From positions 248,001 to 312,000 of the forward strand of contig CAWJQP010000072.1 of the NCBI GenBank assembly GCA_963844855.1: DNA of 64,000 nt, in the 5' to 3' direction. This DNA is from DASQDN01 sp963844855 (GTDB lineage Bacteria > Acidobacteriota > Terriglobia > Bryobacterales > Bryobacteraceae). Made by a program: the position numbers and the translations under genes. Positions 45,414 to 53,948 of the stretch are shown here, one piece after another (the first letter of the stretch is position 1; each line of letters opens with the position of its first letter). The notes beneath the pieces were generated by a model. The model did not search any database and had not been told where the DNA came from. It worked only from the letters and a program-made list of their open reading frames with translations.

Positions 45414-45860
45414 ATGAGCCTCAATGAAACGATCGGTTCCCTTCTTGACTCGAAGGGCCGGTTCGTCTGGTCTGTAAAGCCTGGCACCTCTGTGTTCGAA
45501 GCTCTTTCTCTGATGGCAGATCATGACATCGGAGCAGTTCTCGTGATGGATGGCGACCGGCTGCGAGGTGTGTTGTCCGAGCGCGATTATGCGCGAAAAG
45601 TTATTCTCTCCGGAAAATCCTCGCGTGAAACTCAAGTTGAGGAAATCATGTCAACGCCCGGAGTGGTTAATCGTTCAACCACGGTCGACGAATGCATGCG
45701 AGAGATGACCGCTACTCGCGTCCGCCACATGCCCGTCGTGGAGGATAACCGTGTGGCCGGTGTTGTTTCTATCGGTGATTTGGTTAACTGGGTGATTTCT
45801 GCCCAGGAACGAACAATCAGCGATTTGCACGCGTACGTTTCCGGCGATTATCCGCGATGA
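45414..45860 (+). CDS. Stand-alone CBS-pair protein
   Basis: The 148-residue protein consists of two CBS domains. The first has 'SVFEALSLMADHDIGAVLVMDGDRLRGVLSERDYARKVIL' (about residues 25-68) and the second 'TVDECMREMTATRVRHMPVVEDNRVAGVVSIGDLV' (about 88-125). Such pairs bind adenine nucleotides and regulate a partner protein. No catalytic domain is fused and no obvious partner is adjacent. It is divergent from the ROK gene. Confidence 0.9.
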   Translation: MSLNETIGSLLDSKGRFVWSVKPGTSVFEALSLMADHDIGAVLVMDGDRLRGVLSERDYARKVILSGKSSRETQVEEIMSTPGVVNRSTTVDECMREMTATRVRHMPVVEDNRVAGVVSIGDLVNWVISAQERTISDLHAYVSGDYPR

Positions 45861-45985
45861 GAGACAAGCCCCAGTAAATGTAAGGCATATAGCAGTATTC
45901 CCGCTCGGTGCGGGATTCGCATTCCGTCCTGATCGGATATTGGGAACGGTTACGCGTTTATTCTCGTATACTTCGAGAGGACGGG

Positions 45986-47272
45986 ATGCGACTTCTATCG
46001 ATAGCCTTTGCCACCTCAATGGCGATATCAGCGGCGAACAAGGGCACCGGAATATCCCAGACGACTTTTCATCGGGATGTAGCGCCAATTCTGCAAAAGA
46101 ACTGCCAGGGATGCCACCGACCGGGTGAGGCTGCGCCGTTCTCGCTGCTCACCTATACCGAAGCCCGGCCGTGGGCTAAGGCAATTCGCGAATCCGTACG
46201 TTTGAAACGCATGCCACCCTGGTTTGCCGATCCTCATGTCGGCAAGTTCGCGAACGATCGATCTTTAGCTCAGTCGGACATTGACACTCTCGTGAAGTGG
46301 GCAGACACCGGAGCCGCCGAGGGTAACCCGAAGGAGGCGCCCGCTCCTCGGGAGTTCCATAACGGGTGGAATATTCCGCAGCCCGATCTCACTCTGGAAA
46401 TGCCGAAGTCCTACAAGGTGCCCGCCAAAGGAACGATCGAGTACACGTACTACGTGATTCCTACGGGTTTCACCGAGGACAGATGGGTTCGTTTCGCAGA
46501 AGTCCGGCCGGGAAATCGCAAGGTCGTGCATCATGTGATCGCGTTCGTTCGGGAGCCCGGATCGAAATGGCTTAGCAAAGCCATTCCTGGAGAACCCTAT
46601 GTGCCCGTCAAAGGCGCTTCCGATGAAGGCGGTCCAAGACAGTGGCTGGTCGGATATGCGCCAGGAACGATTCCCGACATGCTCAAGCCGGACCAGGCGA
46701 GATTGATCAAAGCCGGCTCGGACATCATTCTCGAGGTGCACTATACGGCGAGTGGCGAGGAACAGTCGGACCTCACAAAGGTTGGAATCGTCTTCGCGAA
46801 GGAGCCGCCTAAGGAACGAGTCGTGATGTTAGCCGCGACAACGAAGAAATTCGTGATTCCACCGGGAGCGGATAATCACAAAGTCGAGGCCGAACTGACT
46901 CTTCACGACGACACGACTATTTCTGCGCTCACTCCTCACATGCACTTGCGCGGCAAGGCGTTCGAGTTTCGCGTTGTCTATCCTACCGGCGAAACCAAAG
47001 AGCTTCTGCGCGTTCCCCGTTACGACTTTAACTGGCAGTTGAGTTACGAACCGGTCGAACCTATCGCTCTGCCTAAAGGCAGCCGAGTGCTTTGCACTGC
47101 CTGGTATGACAACTCTCCCAACAATCCGCACAATCCTGATCCAAAGAGTGAGGTCAAGTATGGCGATCAAAGTTGGGAGGAAATGATGTTCGGCTTCTTC
47201 AACGCCACGCTTGATCCGCAGAAGAGTCCCGACGAGCTGACCCGCCCGAAGAAGCAGAAGAACGGAGATTGA
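45986..47272 (+). CDS. Cytochrome c fused to copper type II monooxygenase-like domains, copy 1
   Basis: The ATG at 45986 gives 428 residues with a signal peptide (about 1-17). Residues 28-115 form a c-type cytochrome with heme motif Cys40-x2-Cys43-His44 and a likely axial Met76 (RMPPW). Residues 125-410 match the PHM-like fold of copper type II, ascorbate-dependent monooxygenases. All the expected copper ligands appear: His182-His183 (VVHH) and His252 (EVHY) for one copper, His318-x-His320 (PHMH) and Met400 or Met401 (WEEMM) for the other. It should be periplasmic. The heme domain may supply electrons for oxygen activation; that is inference. The substrate is unknown. A paralogue starts three bases downstream. 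Confidence 0.88.
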   Translation: MRLLSIAFATSMAISAANKGTGISQTTFHRDVAPILQKNCQGCHRPGEAAPFSLLTYTEARPWAKAIRESVRLKRMPPWFADPHVGKFANDRSLAQSDIDTLVKWADTGAAEGNPKEAPAPREFHNGWNIPQPDLTLEMPKSYKVPAKGTIEYTYYVIPTGFTEDRWVRFAEVRPGNRKVVHHVIAFVREPGSKWLSKAIPGEPYVPVKGASDEGGPRQWLVGYAPGTIPDMLKPDQARLIKAGSDIILEVHYTASGEEQSDLTKVGIVFAKEPPKERVVMLAATTKKFVIPPGADNHKVEAELTLHDDTTISALTPHMHLRGKAFEFRVVYPTGETKELLRVPRYDFNWQLSYEPVEPIALPKGSRVLCTAWYDNSPNNPHNPDPKSEVKYGDQSWEEMMFGFFNATLDPQKSPDELTRPKKQKNGD

Positions 47273-47275
47273 TCG

Positions 47276-48565
47276 ATGCGTAAGTGGTATTTGTTTATAG
47301 CCGCATCGAGCCTGTTCGCCGCCCCTTCGACGACCTTCTATAAGGACGTCTTGCCGGTCCTGCAAAATCGTTGCCAGGAATGCCACCGGAGCGGTGAGAT
47401 TGGGCCGATGGCATTCATCACGTACAAGGAAACACGCCCGTGGGCGAAGGCGATTCGGGAAGCCGTGCGGACCAAGAAGATGCCGCCATGGTTTGCCGAT
47501 CCGGCGCATGGTAGCTTCTCGAACGATCGTTCGATGACGCAGAAGGAGATCGATACGCTTGTCGCATGGGCTGACTCCGGCGCTGCTGAAGGTCACAAGC
47601 GTGATGCCCCAGCGATCCGGCAATGGCCGGCTGGATGGCAAATCGAGAAGCCGGATGTGGTCTTCACTATGCCCACCTCGTTCGATGTTCCTGCGAACGG
47701 CAAGATCGACTATCAGTACATCGTCTTACCGACCGGGTTCACCGAGGACAAATGGGTGCAGATTGTCGAAGCACGCCCAAGCGCGCGATCCGTGGTGCAT
47801 CATGCTGTCATCTTTGTACGTGAGCCCTCCTCGAAATGGTTGCGCGGCGAGGCCGAACCGGGTGTGCCGTTCGTGCCCCCGCGTGCGACACCGGAGGGTC
47901 GCCGGCGCAACGACACCGGCGGCGCTGGAAGCGATATTCTGACCATCTATACGCCAGGAAACGTACCGGACACTTTTGTTCCGGGTCAGGCCAAGCTCAT
48001 TAAAGCGGGCTCGGATCTCGTACTCCAGATGCACTACACTGCGAATAATAAGTCGGCGGCATCGGACAAAACCAGTGTGGGCATGATTTTCGCCAAGGAA
48101 CCTCCCAAGGAGCGTGTTCTTACCGTTGCCCTCAGCAACGATGAGTTCGTCATTCCACCAGGAGATCCGAATTTCCGTGTACCGGCAAAAGCGACACTTC
48201 CGAACGGCGGAACGCTTTTAAGCTTCTTCCCGCACATGCATGTGCGCGGCAAAGCGTTTGAGTACAAACTCACGCAGCCGGGCGAGAAGGAAGATGTGCT
48301 TCTCAAGGTCCCGAACTATAACTTCAACTGGCAGCTCACGTACCGGCTCGCCAAGCCGCTCGAAATCAAGCCTGGCGCGCAGATGGAGATGGCAGGGTGG
48401 TTCGACAACTCCCCCAATAATCCGCATAACCCCGACTCCAAGGTGGAAGTTCGTTGGGGCGAGCAGAGTTGGGAAGAGATGATGATCGGATTCTTCGATG
48501 TCGCCGTCCCGGCGGACATGGACCGCCGCAGCTTTTTTCGAAAGAAGCAGGTCAAGTCTGACTAA
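47276..48565 (+). CDS. Cytochrome c fused to copper type II monooxygenase-like domains, copy 2
   Basis: This 429-residue protein is a close paralogue of the preceding gene with the same order of parts: a short signal peptide (about 1-16), a cytochrome c domain (Cys33-x2-Cys36-His37, Met69 in KMPPW) and a PHM-like module. The copper ligands are again complete: His175-His176, His253 (QMHY), His320-x-His322 (PHMH) and Met402 or Met403 (WEEMM). The stretches 'PWAKAIRE', 'MPPWFADP' and 'FAKEPPKER' are shared almost exactly with copy 1, so a tandem duplication is likely. The insert around residues 195-222 differs from copy 1, hinting at a different substrate. Confidence 0.88.
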   Translation: MRKWYLFIAASSLFAAPSTTFYKDVLPVLQNRCQECHRSGEIGPMAFITYKETRPWAKAIREAVRTKKMPPWFADPAHGSFSNDRSMTQKEIDTLVAWADSGAAEGHKRDAPAIRQWPAGWQIEKPDVVFTMPTSFDVPANGKIDYQYIVLPTGFTEDKWVQIVEARPSARSVVHHAVIFVREPSSKWLRGEAEPGVPFVPPRATPEGRRRNDTGGAGSDILTIYTPGNVPDTFVPGQAKLIKAGSDLVLQMHYTANNKSAASDKTSVGMIFAKEPPKERVLTVALSNDEFVIPPGDPNFRVPAKATLPNGGTLLSFFPHMHVRGKAFEYKLTQPGEKEDVLLKVPNYNFNWQLTYRLAKPLEIKPGAQMEMAGWFDNSPNNPHNPDSKVEVRWGEQSWEEMMIGFFDVAVPADMDRRSFFRKKQVKSD

Positions 48566-49204
48566 ATGCGGCTGTTGTTGTTCGGGCTCGCAGGGTCTTG
48601 TTTTCTTCTTGCTCACGATCCCATTTCGACGAAGCTGACGTGGTCCCAGGAAATATCGCGTATCGTCTATAAACGGTGCGTAAGTTGTCATCGAAGCGGA
48701 GGAGCGGCTCCGATGTCACTACTCACCTACGAGGATGCTCGGCCCTGGGCAAAAGCGATCAAGGAAGAGGTCTTGAATCGCTCCATGCCCCCCTGGGGAG
48801 CCATCAAAGGGTTCGGTGACTTCCGCAACGATCCAAGCCTGTCACAGGACGAGATGAATCGTATCGCCGAATGGGTGGAAGGCGGCGCGCCCGAGGGCGA
48901 TCCGCAGTACCTTCCGAAAATACCGGACATGCCTTCGAAACCAGAACCGCCGAAAGGAAAGCGGACGACCACTCTAAAGGGACCGGTGATGCTTCTCGGC
49001 ATTCGGCCTCTGATGTCGTCAAGATCAACGCAGATCGTATTACGTGGGCCCGGAGAAACCGTCCAGCCGCTTTTATGGTTGCGTCGCTACCGGCTAGCGC
49101 AGAACCGCACCTTCGTGTTTCGTGATCCGATTGCAGTTCCGAAAGGCGCCGTGGTGAGCGCCAATCCCGGCATCGTCTTAGAGTTTCTGGTGCAAAAGAG
49201 GTAG
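48566..49204 (+). CDS. Short paralogue with cytochrome c domain only
   Basis: The ATG abuts the stop of copy 2. The 212-residue protein keeps the signal peptide (about 1-16) and the cytochrome c domain, with Cys38-x2-Cys41-His42 and a Met in 'SMPPWGA', and shares 'RPWAKAI' with its neighbours. It lacks the PHM module and has no His-His or HxH copper motif. The last 90 residues are unlike the other two. It could be an electron carrier to the two monooxygenase-like proteins. Confidence 0.8.
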   Translation: MRLLLFGLAGSCFLLAHDPISTKLTWSQEISRIVYKRCVSCHRSGGAAPMSLLTYEDARPWAKAIKEEVLNRSMPPWGAIKGFGDFRNDPSLSQDEMNRIAEWVEGGAPEGDPQYLPKIPDMPSKPEPPKGKRTTTLKGPVMLLGIRPLMSSRSTQIVLRGPGETVQPLLWLRRYRLAQNRTFVFRDPIAVPKGAVVSANPGIVLEFLVQKR

Positions 49205-49206
49205 CG

Positions 49207-49779
49207 ATGGCCGACGATAAGCCGATTCTTGCTTTTGCTTCTCAACGTCGCTGGGAATCGTGGCTGAAGACCAACCATTCGAAGTCATCCGGAATTTGGC
49301 TTCGCTTCGCAAAAAAGGGGTCGGGACTCAAGTCAGTCACTTACGCCGAAGCGGTCGAGGTCGCTCTTTGCTACGGATGGATTGACGGCCAAGCGCTGAA
49401 AGATACGGAGACAACGTACCTTCAGAAGTTCACTCCCCGCGCAAAGCGAAGCATGTGGTCGAAGATCAATCGAGAGAAGGTTCGGATACTCATCGAGAGC
49501 GGCAGAATGCAGCCTGCAGGACTCGCCGAGATTGAGCGGGCAAAGCTCAATGGCCGATGGGAGACGGCCTACGATTCGTGGGCAACCATGGCTGTTCCCG
49601 ATGATCTACGGGCGGCACTCGATCGGAACGCCGTGGCAAAGGCGTTCTTCGAAACTTTGAGCTCTCGCAACCGGTACGCCATTCTGTTCAGGCTGCACTC
49701 CGCAAAGAAAGCTGAGACCCGCGAGCGGAGACTTTTACAATTCATGGAGATGCTCACTCGTAACGAGAAAATCTATTAG
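49207..49779 (+). CDS. YdeI/OmpD-associated family protein
   Basis: The 190-residue protein matches the YdeI-like family through 'WLRFAKKGSGLKSVTYAEAVEVALCYGWIDG' and 'YLQKFTPRAKRSMWSKIN'. Members are small cytosolic proteins linked to stress or bacteriocin protection, without known biochemistry. It starts three bases after the cytochrome gene and may be co-transcribed with it, converging on the metal-binding protein gene. Confidence 0.85.
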   Translation: MADDKPILAFASQRRWESWLKTNHSKSSGIWLRFAKKGSGLKSVTYAEAVEVALCYGWIDGQALKDTETTYLQKFTPRAKRSMWSKINREKVRILIESGRMQPAGLAEIERAKLNGRWETAYDSWATMAVPDDLRAALDRNAVAKAFFETLSSRNRYAILFRLHSAKKAETRERRLLQFMEMLTRNEKIY

Positions 49780-50616
49780 CTAAAGGCTGTAGACAGGCAC
49801 TGTAAACGCGACGGTGTTGACAATGCCAAGTCGCTGAAACTGTACCCAGACGCGGTGCATCCCGGGACGCGGAAAAATCAAGTTGAACTGGATTTTCGGA
49901 CCGCCTTCTTCCCAGGCAGGATGGGCATGAGTCATATCGACGAGATCCGCGCTCGCGGCCATGAGATGTCCCCAAGCCCCGAGGTAGGACTCCAGGCCGT
50001 CAGGCGGATCGAGCTTGAAAAACAACATCGTTTTCTTGCCTGCCAACGGCATCTCAGGATCCAACCCCAAGGAAACGGTGATGTTCTCAGCCGCTTGGGG
50101 ACTCAGATCAGGACTGAGCCGCGCGTTAAGCCCTGCTCCGGGAAGAAAGATCGTCTTCGGAATCATCTGCGGCGTTCCACCTGCCGGGTAAAAGTCGCAG
50201 AGCACACGATACATTCCGCCTTTCGGTAGCCGCGTGCGAAGCAGAAACGATCCATCAGCCTGCATCTGCGGATGTTCGTGGCGAAAGACAGAAAGATCTT
50301 TACTAACCAGGAAGAGATGGAAGAGACGCTCGTGGATGAATTCAAGTTTTGCGAGCTCTTTTTTGTCTGGCTGCAGTATTCGAAAACGAAGGGTGAGCTC
50401 CTTGCCGGAAGTGACGGTCATATCGACGGGATACTCTTCCGGGTGCGGAATGCCGGCTACAAGCTGCATTCCACATTTACGGCAACGGTCTGCTTTATCC
50501 GAACGAACATCCGGGTCCATCGGACAGACCCAAGGTATAGGCGCTTGTGCCCGCAGCAAACCACCTGTGAGAAGCGCAAGTGACTTTCGGCGGCTCACAG
50601 ATACGGCGGAAATCAT
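49780..50616 (-). CDS. Secreted heavy-metal-binding-domain protein
   Basis: I place the start at ATG 50616 (MISAVSVSRRKSLALLTGG), which gives a twin-arginine-like signal and 278 residues. A longer frame overlaps the M28 peptidase gene. After the signal comes a heavy-metal-binding motif, 'WVCPMDPDV' and 'CRKCGMQLV', of the type attached to copper-transporting ATPases. The remainder contains two similar beta-rich parts with 'FRHEHPQM' and 'MTHAHPAW' histidine clusters. It may bind or sense copper in the periplasm. The convergent neighbours are the copper monooxygenase-like genes. Confidence 0.75.
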   Translation of the reverse strand: MISAVSVSRRKSLALLTGGLLRAQAPIPWVCPMDPDVRSDKADRCRKCGMQLVAGIPHPEEYPVDMTVTSGKELTLRFRILQPDKKELAKLEFIHERLFHLFLVSKDLSVFRHEHPQMQADGSFLLRTRLPKGGMYRVLCDFYPAGGTPQMIPKTIFLPGAGLNARLSPDLSPQAAENITVSLGLDPEMPLAGKKTMLFFKLDPPDGLESYLGAWGHLMAASADLVDMTHAHPAWEEGGPKIQFNLIFPRPGMHRVWVQFQRLGIVNTVAFTVPVYSL

Positions 50617-50629
50617 GATTACAGCACTG

Positions 50630-52195
50630 CTAGTCCGACGTTGCGTATCGCCGGAAAAAGCTGGTGTCCTTCCATTTTGGACGAGCGGCGCGGTTTGCGG
50701 TGTGCTCGACAAATGCTGTCATCACGCGATTGAACTGCGCGGCGGACTCAATTTCGACCGGTTGCTGTAGATCGTCGGAAGGCGCATGGTAGCGATTGCG
50801 AAGCCAATCGGCCATGATCTTCGCGTCCGGTGATCCTGGCTCGGCATAAAACTTGAACGTGAGCGCCGGTATCCCACTGCGGATGAAGCTGTACTGATCG
50901 CTTCGAATAAATCCGTTGCGCGCCGGCTGGGGATCACGCTTGACGGCAAAGTTGAACTTGCTCGCAACCGTCGTAAAATCCGGCCCCAGATCCGACTCAT
51001 CCAAGCCAAACACTGTGATAGCTTTCAGAGGAATGATCGGCAGGAACATATCGAGATTGATATCGGCCACCAGATCCTTTTTTGCGACGGTAGGGTGCGC
51101 GGCAAAATGCTTTGATCCCATCAGCCCGCCCTCTTCTCCTGTGACCGCCACAAAAGCAATCGTTCGGCGAAGCTTCTTCTTGGATAGCGCCTTAGCTACT
51201 TCAATGAGCGAAGCAATGCCGGAGGCGTTATCCATCGCCCCGTTATAGATCGAGTCGCCATTTATCTTGCCACCGATACCTAAATGGTCGAGGTGCGCTG
51301 ATATGACTACCGTTTCCTGTGTCTCCCCAGGCAGGATTCCAATTACGTTCTCGCTCGTCGTGGGCTTGAGACTAAAAATCGATTTGACCCGGATTTTTCC
51401 TTTCAGGGGAAAGCGCGGGAGCGTTTCGTTGCGGCGGTGCGTCGCTAAAAGCTGCTCCGCCGAATAACTGGTTCCGTTGAGAAACAGATCTGCATGCTGG
51501 GGGTTGACGGTGATGGAAACTTTGACGCCCGCATTGTCCAATAGTTGAGGTTCGGTCAGAGCTAAAACCGGCGCCAGGCGTCTGAGTGTCGAACGTGCCC
51601 ACGGAATATCGGTGGTCTGCGGATCGCTGAACGACATCACACCAACCGCTCCCGCTTCCCGAAGATTTTTCCAACGCTCTGCCGCAGAACTGGCGTGAGC
51701 GGCGAGCGGACCTGCGATATGAGAAGGATTGCCCGATAAATAGAAGGCGATCTTTCCCTTTAAATCGATGCCCGCCAAGTCGTCAATCTTGGCTTCGGGG
51801 ATCTTTAACCCATGGCCAACGAAAACTACCTCCGCTTCAACGGTGTCCGGCTTATCGATACGAATACTGAGATTCGCCTCTTCGCCCAGCTGGACCTTCC
51901 GGCTCTTGCCATTGCGGAGGACTTCCAGCGACGACTTTCTCTCATCAATCAACCTCGTCTGCATACTTACGGGCTGGAGATACGATACCTTCGAAGCTCC
52001 CGGCTTCAGACCAGCCTGCTCAAATTGGGATGCCACATATTGAGCGGCCTTCGTATAGCCGGCACTGCCCGGAAGTCTTCCTTCAAGGGCGTCATTCGCG
52101 AGAAATTCAACGTGCGACCACCAGGCGGTAGCTTCAGGTGATCGCTCCGCTCCGATAAGGCAGGCAGCGGCGAAAAGAACGGCAATTCGTTTCAT
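50630..52195 (-). CDS. Secreted M28-family aminopeptidase with PA domain
   Basis: The 521-residue enzyme has a signal peptide (about 1-16), a PA-type insert (about 115-245) and an M28 catalytic domain. The two-zinc site is complete: His301 (SAHLDH), bridging Asp322 (MDNASG), Glu354-Glu355 (GEEGG), Asp382 (NLDM) and a late His in 'RYHAPSDD'. It should release N-terminal amino acids from peptides in the periplasm or outside the cell. It overlaps the DinB gene by four bases and is followed at 13 bases by the metal-binding protein gene. Confidence 0.9.
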   Translation of the reverse strand: MKRIAVLFAAACLIGAERSPEATAWWSHVEFLANDALEGRLPGSAGYTKAAQYVASQFEQAGLKPGASKVSYLQPVSMQTRLIDERKSSLEVLRNGKSRKVQLGEEANLSIRIDKPDTVEAEVVFVGHGLKIPEAKIDDLAGIDLKGKIAFYLSGNPSHIAGPLAAHASSAAERWKNLREAGAVGVMSFSDPQTTDIPWARSTLRRLAPVLALTEPQLLDNAGVKVSITVNPQHADLFLNGTSYSAEQLLATHRRNETLPRFPLKGKIRVKSIFSLKPTTSENVIGILPGETQETVVISAHLDHLGIGGKINGDSIYNGAMDNASGIASLIEVAKALSKKKLRRTIAFVAVTGEEGGLMGSKHFAAHPTVAKKDLVADINLDMFLPIIPLKAITVFGLDESDLGPDFTTVASKFNFAVKRDPQPARNGFIRSDQYSFIRSGIPALTFKFYAEPGSPDAKIMADWLRNRYHAPSDDLQQPVEIESAAQFNRVMTAFVEHTANRAARPKWKDTSFFRRYATSD

Positions 52196-52680
52196 GGGTT
52201 GAGATAGTTATTGGAACGGAAATGCTCCCGAACGCGGCGAATCTGAGCGGCATGCCGCTCAGCGTGCTCGATGTTGATTCGGATCATATCTTTCAATGTG
52301 ACACGCCCACGCTCGGCGTGAGTACCCGAGCGATCGAAATAGTCGGGCGTCAAGTGCATCAAAAGGTCGTGATTTTCCGTGCGCAGATGCAAAAATGACT
52401 TTAAAGAATCGGAAGGGTGCCGCCAATCGTAACCAAGGTTTGCAGCCCACAGTTTCTCATCAAAAGCTTCCAGCGTCGGATTCGGATCGGCTATCAATCG
52501 CCGGAAGCGCCACGCCGCGACGACTTCCGAGTCAGCCAGATGAGCCACTATCTTACGCAAACTCCACGAGTGTTCGTCCGGCGCGTGGTCAATTTCAGAA
52601 GGAATGGTATCGGCCAGGGCGACCACCACGAGATCTGCGCCGCGTCGATAACTTTCGAGAAGGTCGGGCAATTCATTCAT
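52192..52680 (-). CDS. DinB-superfamily protein
   Basis: This is a 162-residue helical protein with 'SWSLRKIVAHLADSEVVAAWRFRRL' and 'NIEHAERHAAQIRRVREHF', which supply the three metal-binding histidines of the DinB_2 group. The function is unknown; relatives are thiol-dependent enzymes. Its stop overlaps the M28 peptidase start by four bases. Confidence 0.85.
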   Translation of the reverse strand: MNELPDLLESYRRGADLVVVALADTIPSEIDHAPDEHSWSLRKIVAHLADSEVVAAWRFRRLIADPNPTLEAFDEKLWAANLGYDWRHPSDSLKSFLHLRTENHDLLMHLTPDYFDRSGTHAERGRVTLKDMIRINIEHAERHAAQIRRVREHFRSNNYLNP

Positions 52681-52684
52681 ATCG

Positions 52685-52846
52685 TCAGTAATAGTCTGCG
52701 CAGCTCATGTAATAGCCGCAAACTTGACACAGCAGTTTACATTTCAGCGGGACCAAACGCGAATCGCACCTCGGACAAAACTGCATCGGCTCCTCGTCAT
52801 TTTGGGCCTGGGGCGGCGGGTCCTCATCCTGTTTTGTGTCAGCCAT
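52685..52846 (-). CDS. Small zinc-ribbon protein
   Basis: A 53-residue protein starts at MADTKQDE. After an acidic N terminus it has two Cys pairs, 'CPRCDSRL' and 'CQVCGYYMSCADYY', that should bind one zinc. I know very similar tiny ribbon proteins from Acidobacteria, without a defined function. It lies four bases before the DinB gene in the same operon. Confidence 0.65.
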   Translation of the reverse strand: MADTKQDEDPPPQAQNDEEPMQFCPRCDSRLVPLKCKLLCQVCGYYMSCADYY

Positions 52847-52874
52847 CGGCAACATGCTGAGGATAACATTCTGA

Positions 52875-53633
52875 CTACTCCGGATACCGCACACGCTCGA
52901 GGAAAAGGCCTGCTGCGGGGGCCGTCCATCCGGCGACATCGTAGCGAGTATCGCAATGTCCGTCGAGGAGAAAGGCAAACTCTTCCTCCGACAATTCGCG
53001 CTTACCCACTTTCACCAGCACGCCTACTATCCGGCGAACCATGCGCCACAGGAAATGCGACGCTTCGATGCGGAACAGTACCAAATCGTCCTCCAGCGTC
53101 ACGCTGGCGCCGTCCACGACGACTATTGTCGATTCCGTCGGCTTGGAAGGATCGGGCGCCCGGAAACAAACGAAGTCATGCCGGCCCGCAAGCAGGCTTG
53201 CCGCTCGCTGCATCGCCTCGACATCCAGAGGCTCTTTTACCCACCAAACGTACTTTTTCTCGAAGGCTCGCTTTCGGGTTGAGATCTGGTAGATGTACGA
53301 CCGGCATACCGCATCGTGACGCGCATGGAAGCGGTTGTCGACAGGCTGAACCTTGAGCACGGAAATGGCCGCCGGAAGTTCAGCGTTCAGCGCACGACGA
53401 AGTTCTTCCGGACGTGGTGTGCTTTTGACTGAGGCCCGTAGATGCGCAATCTGAGCGAGCGCATGAACGCCTGCGTCAGTTCTTCCTGATCCGTGCAGTT
53501 CGACATCCGCCTGAAGGTAGACCTCTGCAGCCTGCCGAATGTCTCCGGCTACCGTGCGGGCGTTCTTCTGCTCCTGCCACCCGCTATAACGGGTGCCATC
53601 GTATTCAATTGTGAGCTTCCAGGTTCGAAGCAC
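52875..53633 (-). CDS. truA: tRNA pseudouridine synthase A
   Basis: The 252-residue enzyme converts uridines 38-40 of tRNA anticodon stems to pseudouridine. The catalytic Asp53 lies in 'GSGRTDAGVHAL'. The 'FHARHDAVCRSYIYQI' and 'FLWRMVRRIVGVLV' blocks are also typical. It starts with GTG at 53633, two bases after the stop of the upstream zinc-binding protein gene. The length is standard. Confidence 0.95.
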   Translation of the reverse strand: MLRTWKLTIEYDGTRYSGWQEQKNARTVAGDIRQAAEVYLQADVELHGSGRTDAGVHALAQIAHLRASVKSTPRPEELRRALNAELPAAISVLKVQPVDNRFHARHDAVCRSYIYQISTRKRAFEKKYVWWVKEPLDVEAMQRAASLLAGRHDFVCFRAPDPSKPTESTIVVVDGASVTLEDDLVLFRIEASHFLWRMVRRIVGVLVKVGKRELSEEEFAFLLDGHCDTRYDVAGWTAPAAGLFLERVRYPE

Positions 53634-53635
53634 GA

Positions 53636-53935
53636 TTACAGGTCGATATCTCTCTTCGGAGGACCCGTATCCGGCGATTCTTTCGCCTGCTTCAGCAATT
53701 CCTCAAACTTCTTGTCGAGCAGGGATTGACGGGTCTTTTGGTCGGCGAACGACTTCTGGAAGATTTCCTCCCGTTTTGCTGCTTCTCCCTTCAGCGCTCT
53801 GGCTGCTACGCCGAGATCCTCAATCGCCGGTGGCTTCTCAGGCGCCTTGTGACTCAGCACCGCTCCCGACTCGCGATCCACACGCAGCGCGGTGTGGCAA
53901 CACGGACACAGGACGTCAATGACATCATTCGCCAT
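53636..53935 (-). CDS. Small protein with N-terminal zinc-finger-like motif and coiled coil
   Basis: A 99-residue protein starts MANDVIDVLCPCCHTALRVD, with a Cys10/Cys13/His14 cluster suited to metal binding. The second half is charged and helical ('REEIFQKSFADQKTRQSLLDKKF'), probably a coiled coil. No named family is recognised. It sits between the histidine kinase gene (13 bases) and truA (2 bases). Confidence 0.65.
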   Translation of the reverse strand: MANDVIDVLCPCCHTALRVDRESGAVLSHKAPEKPPAIEDLGVAARALKGEAAKREEIFQKSFADQKTRQSLLDKKFEELLKQAKESPDTGPPKRDIDL

Positions 53936-53948
53936 ACCGAAAATCTTA

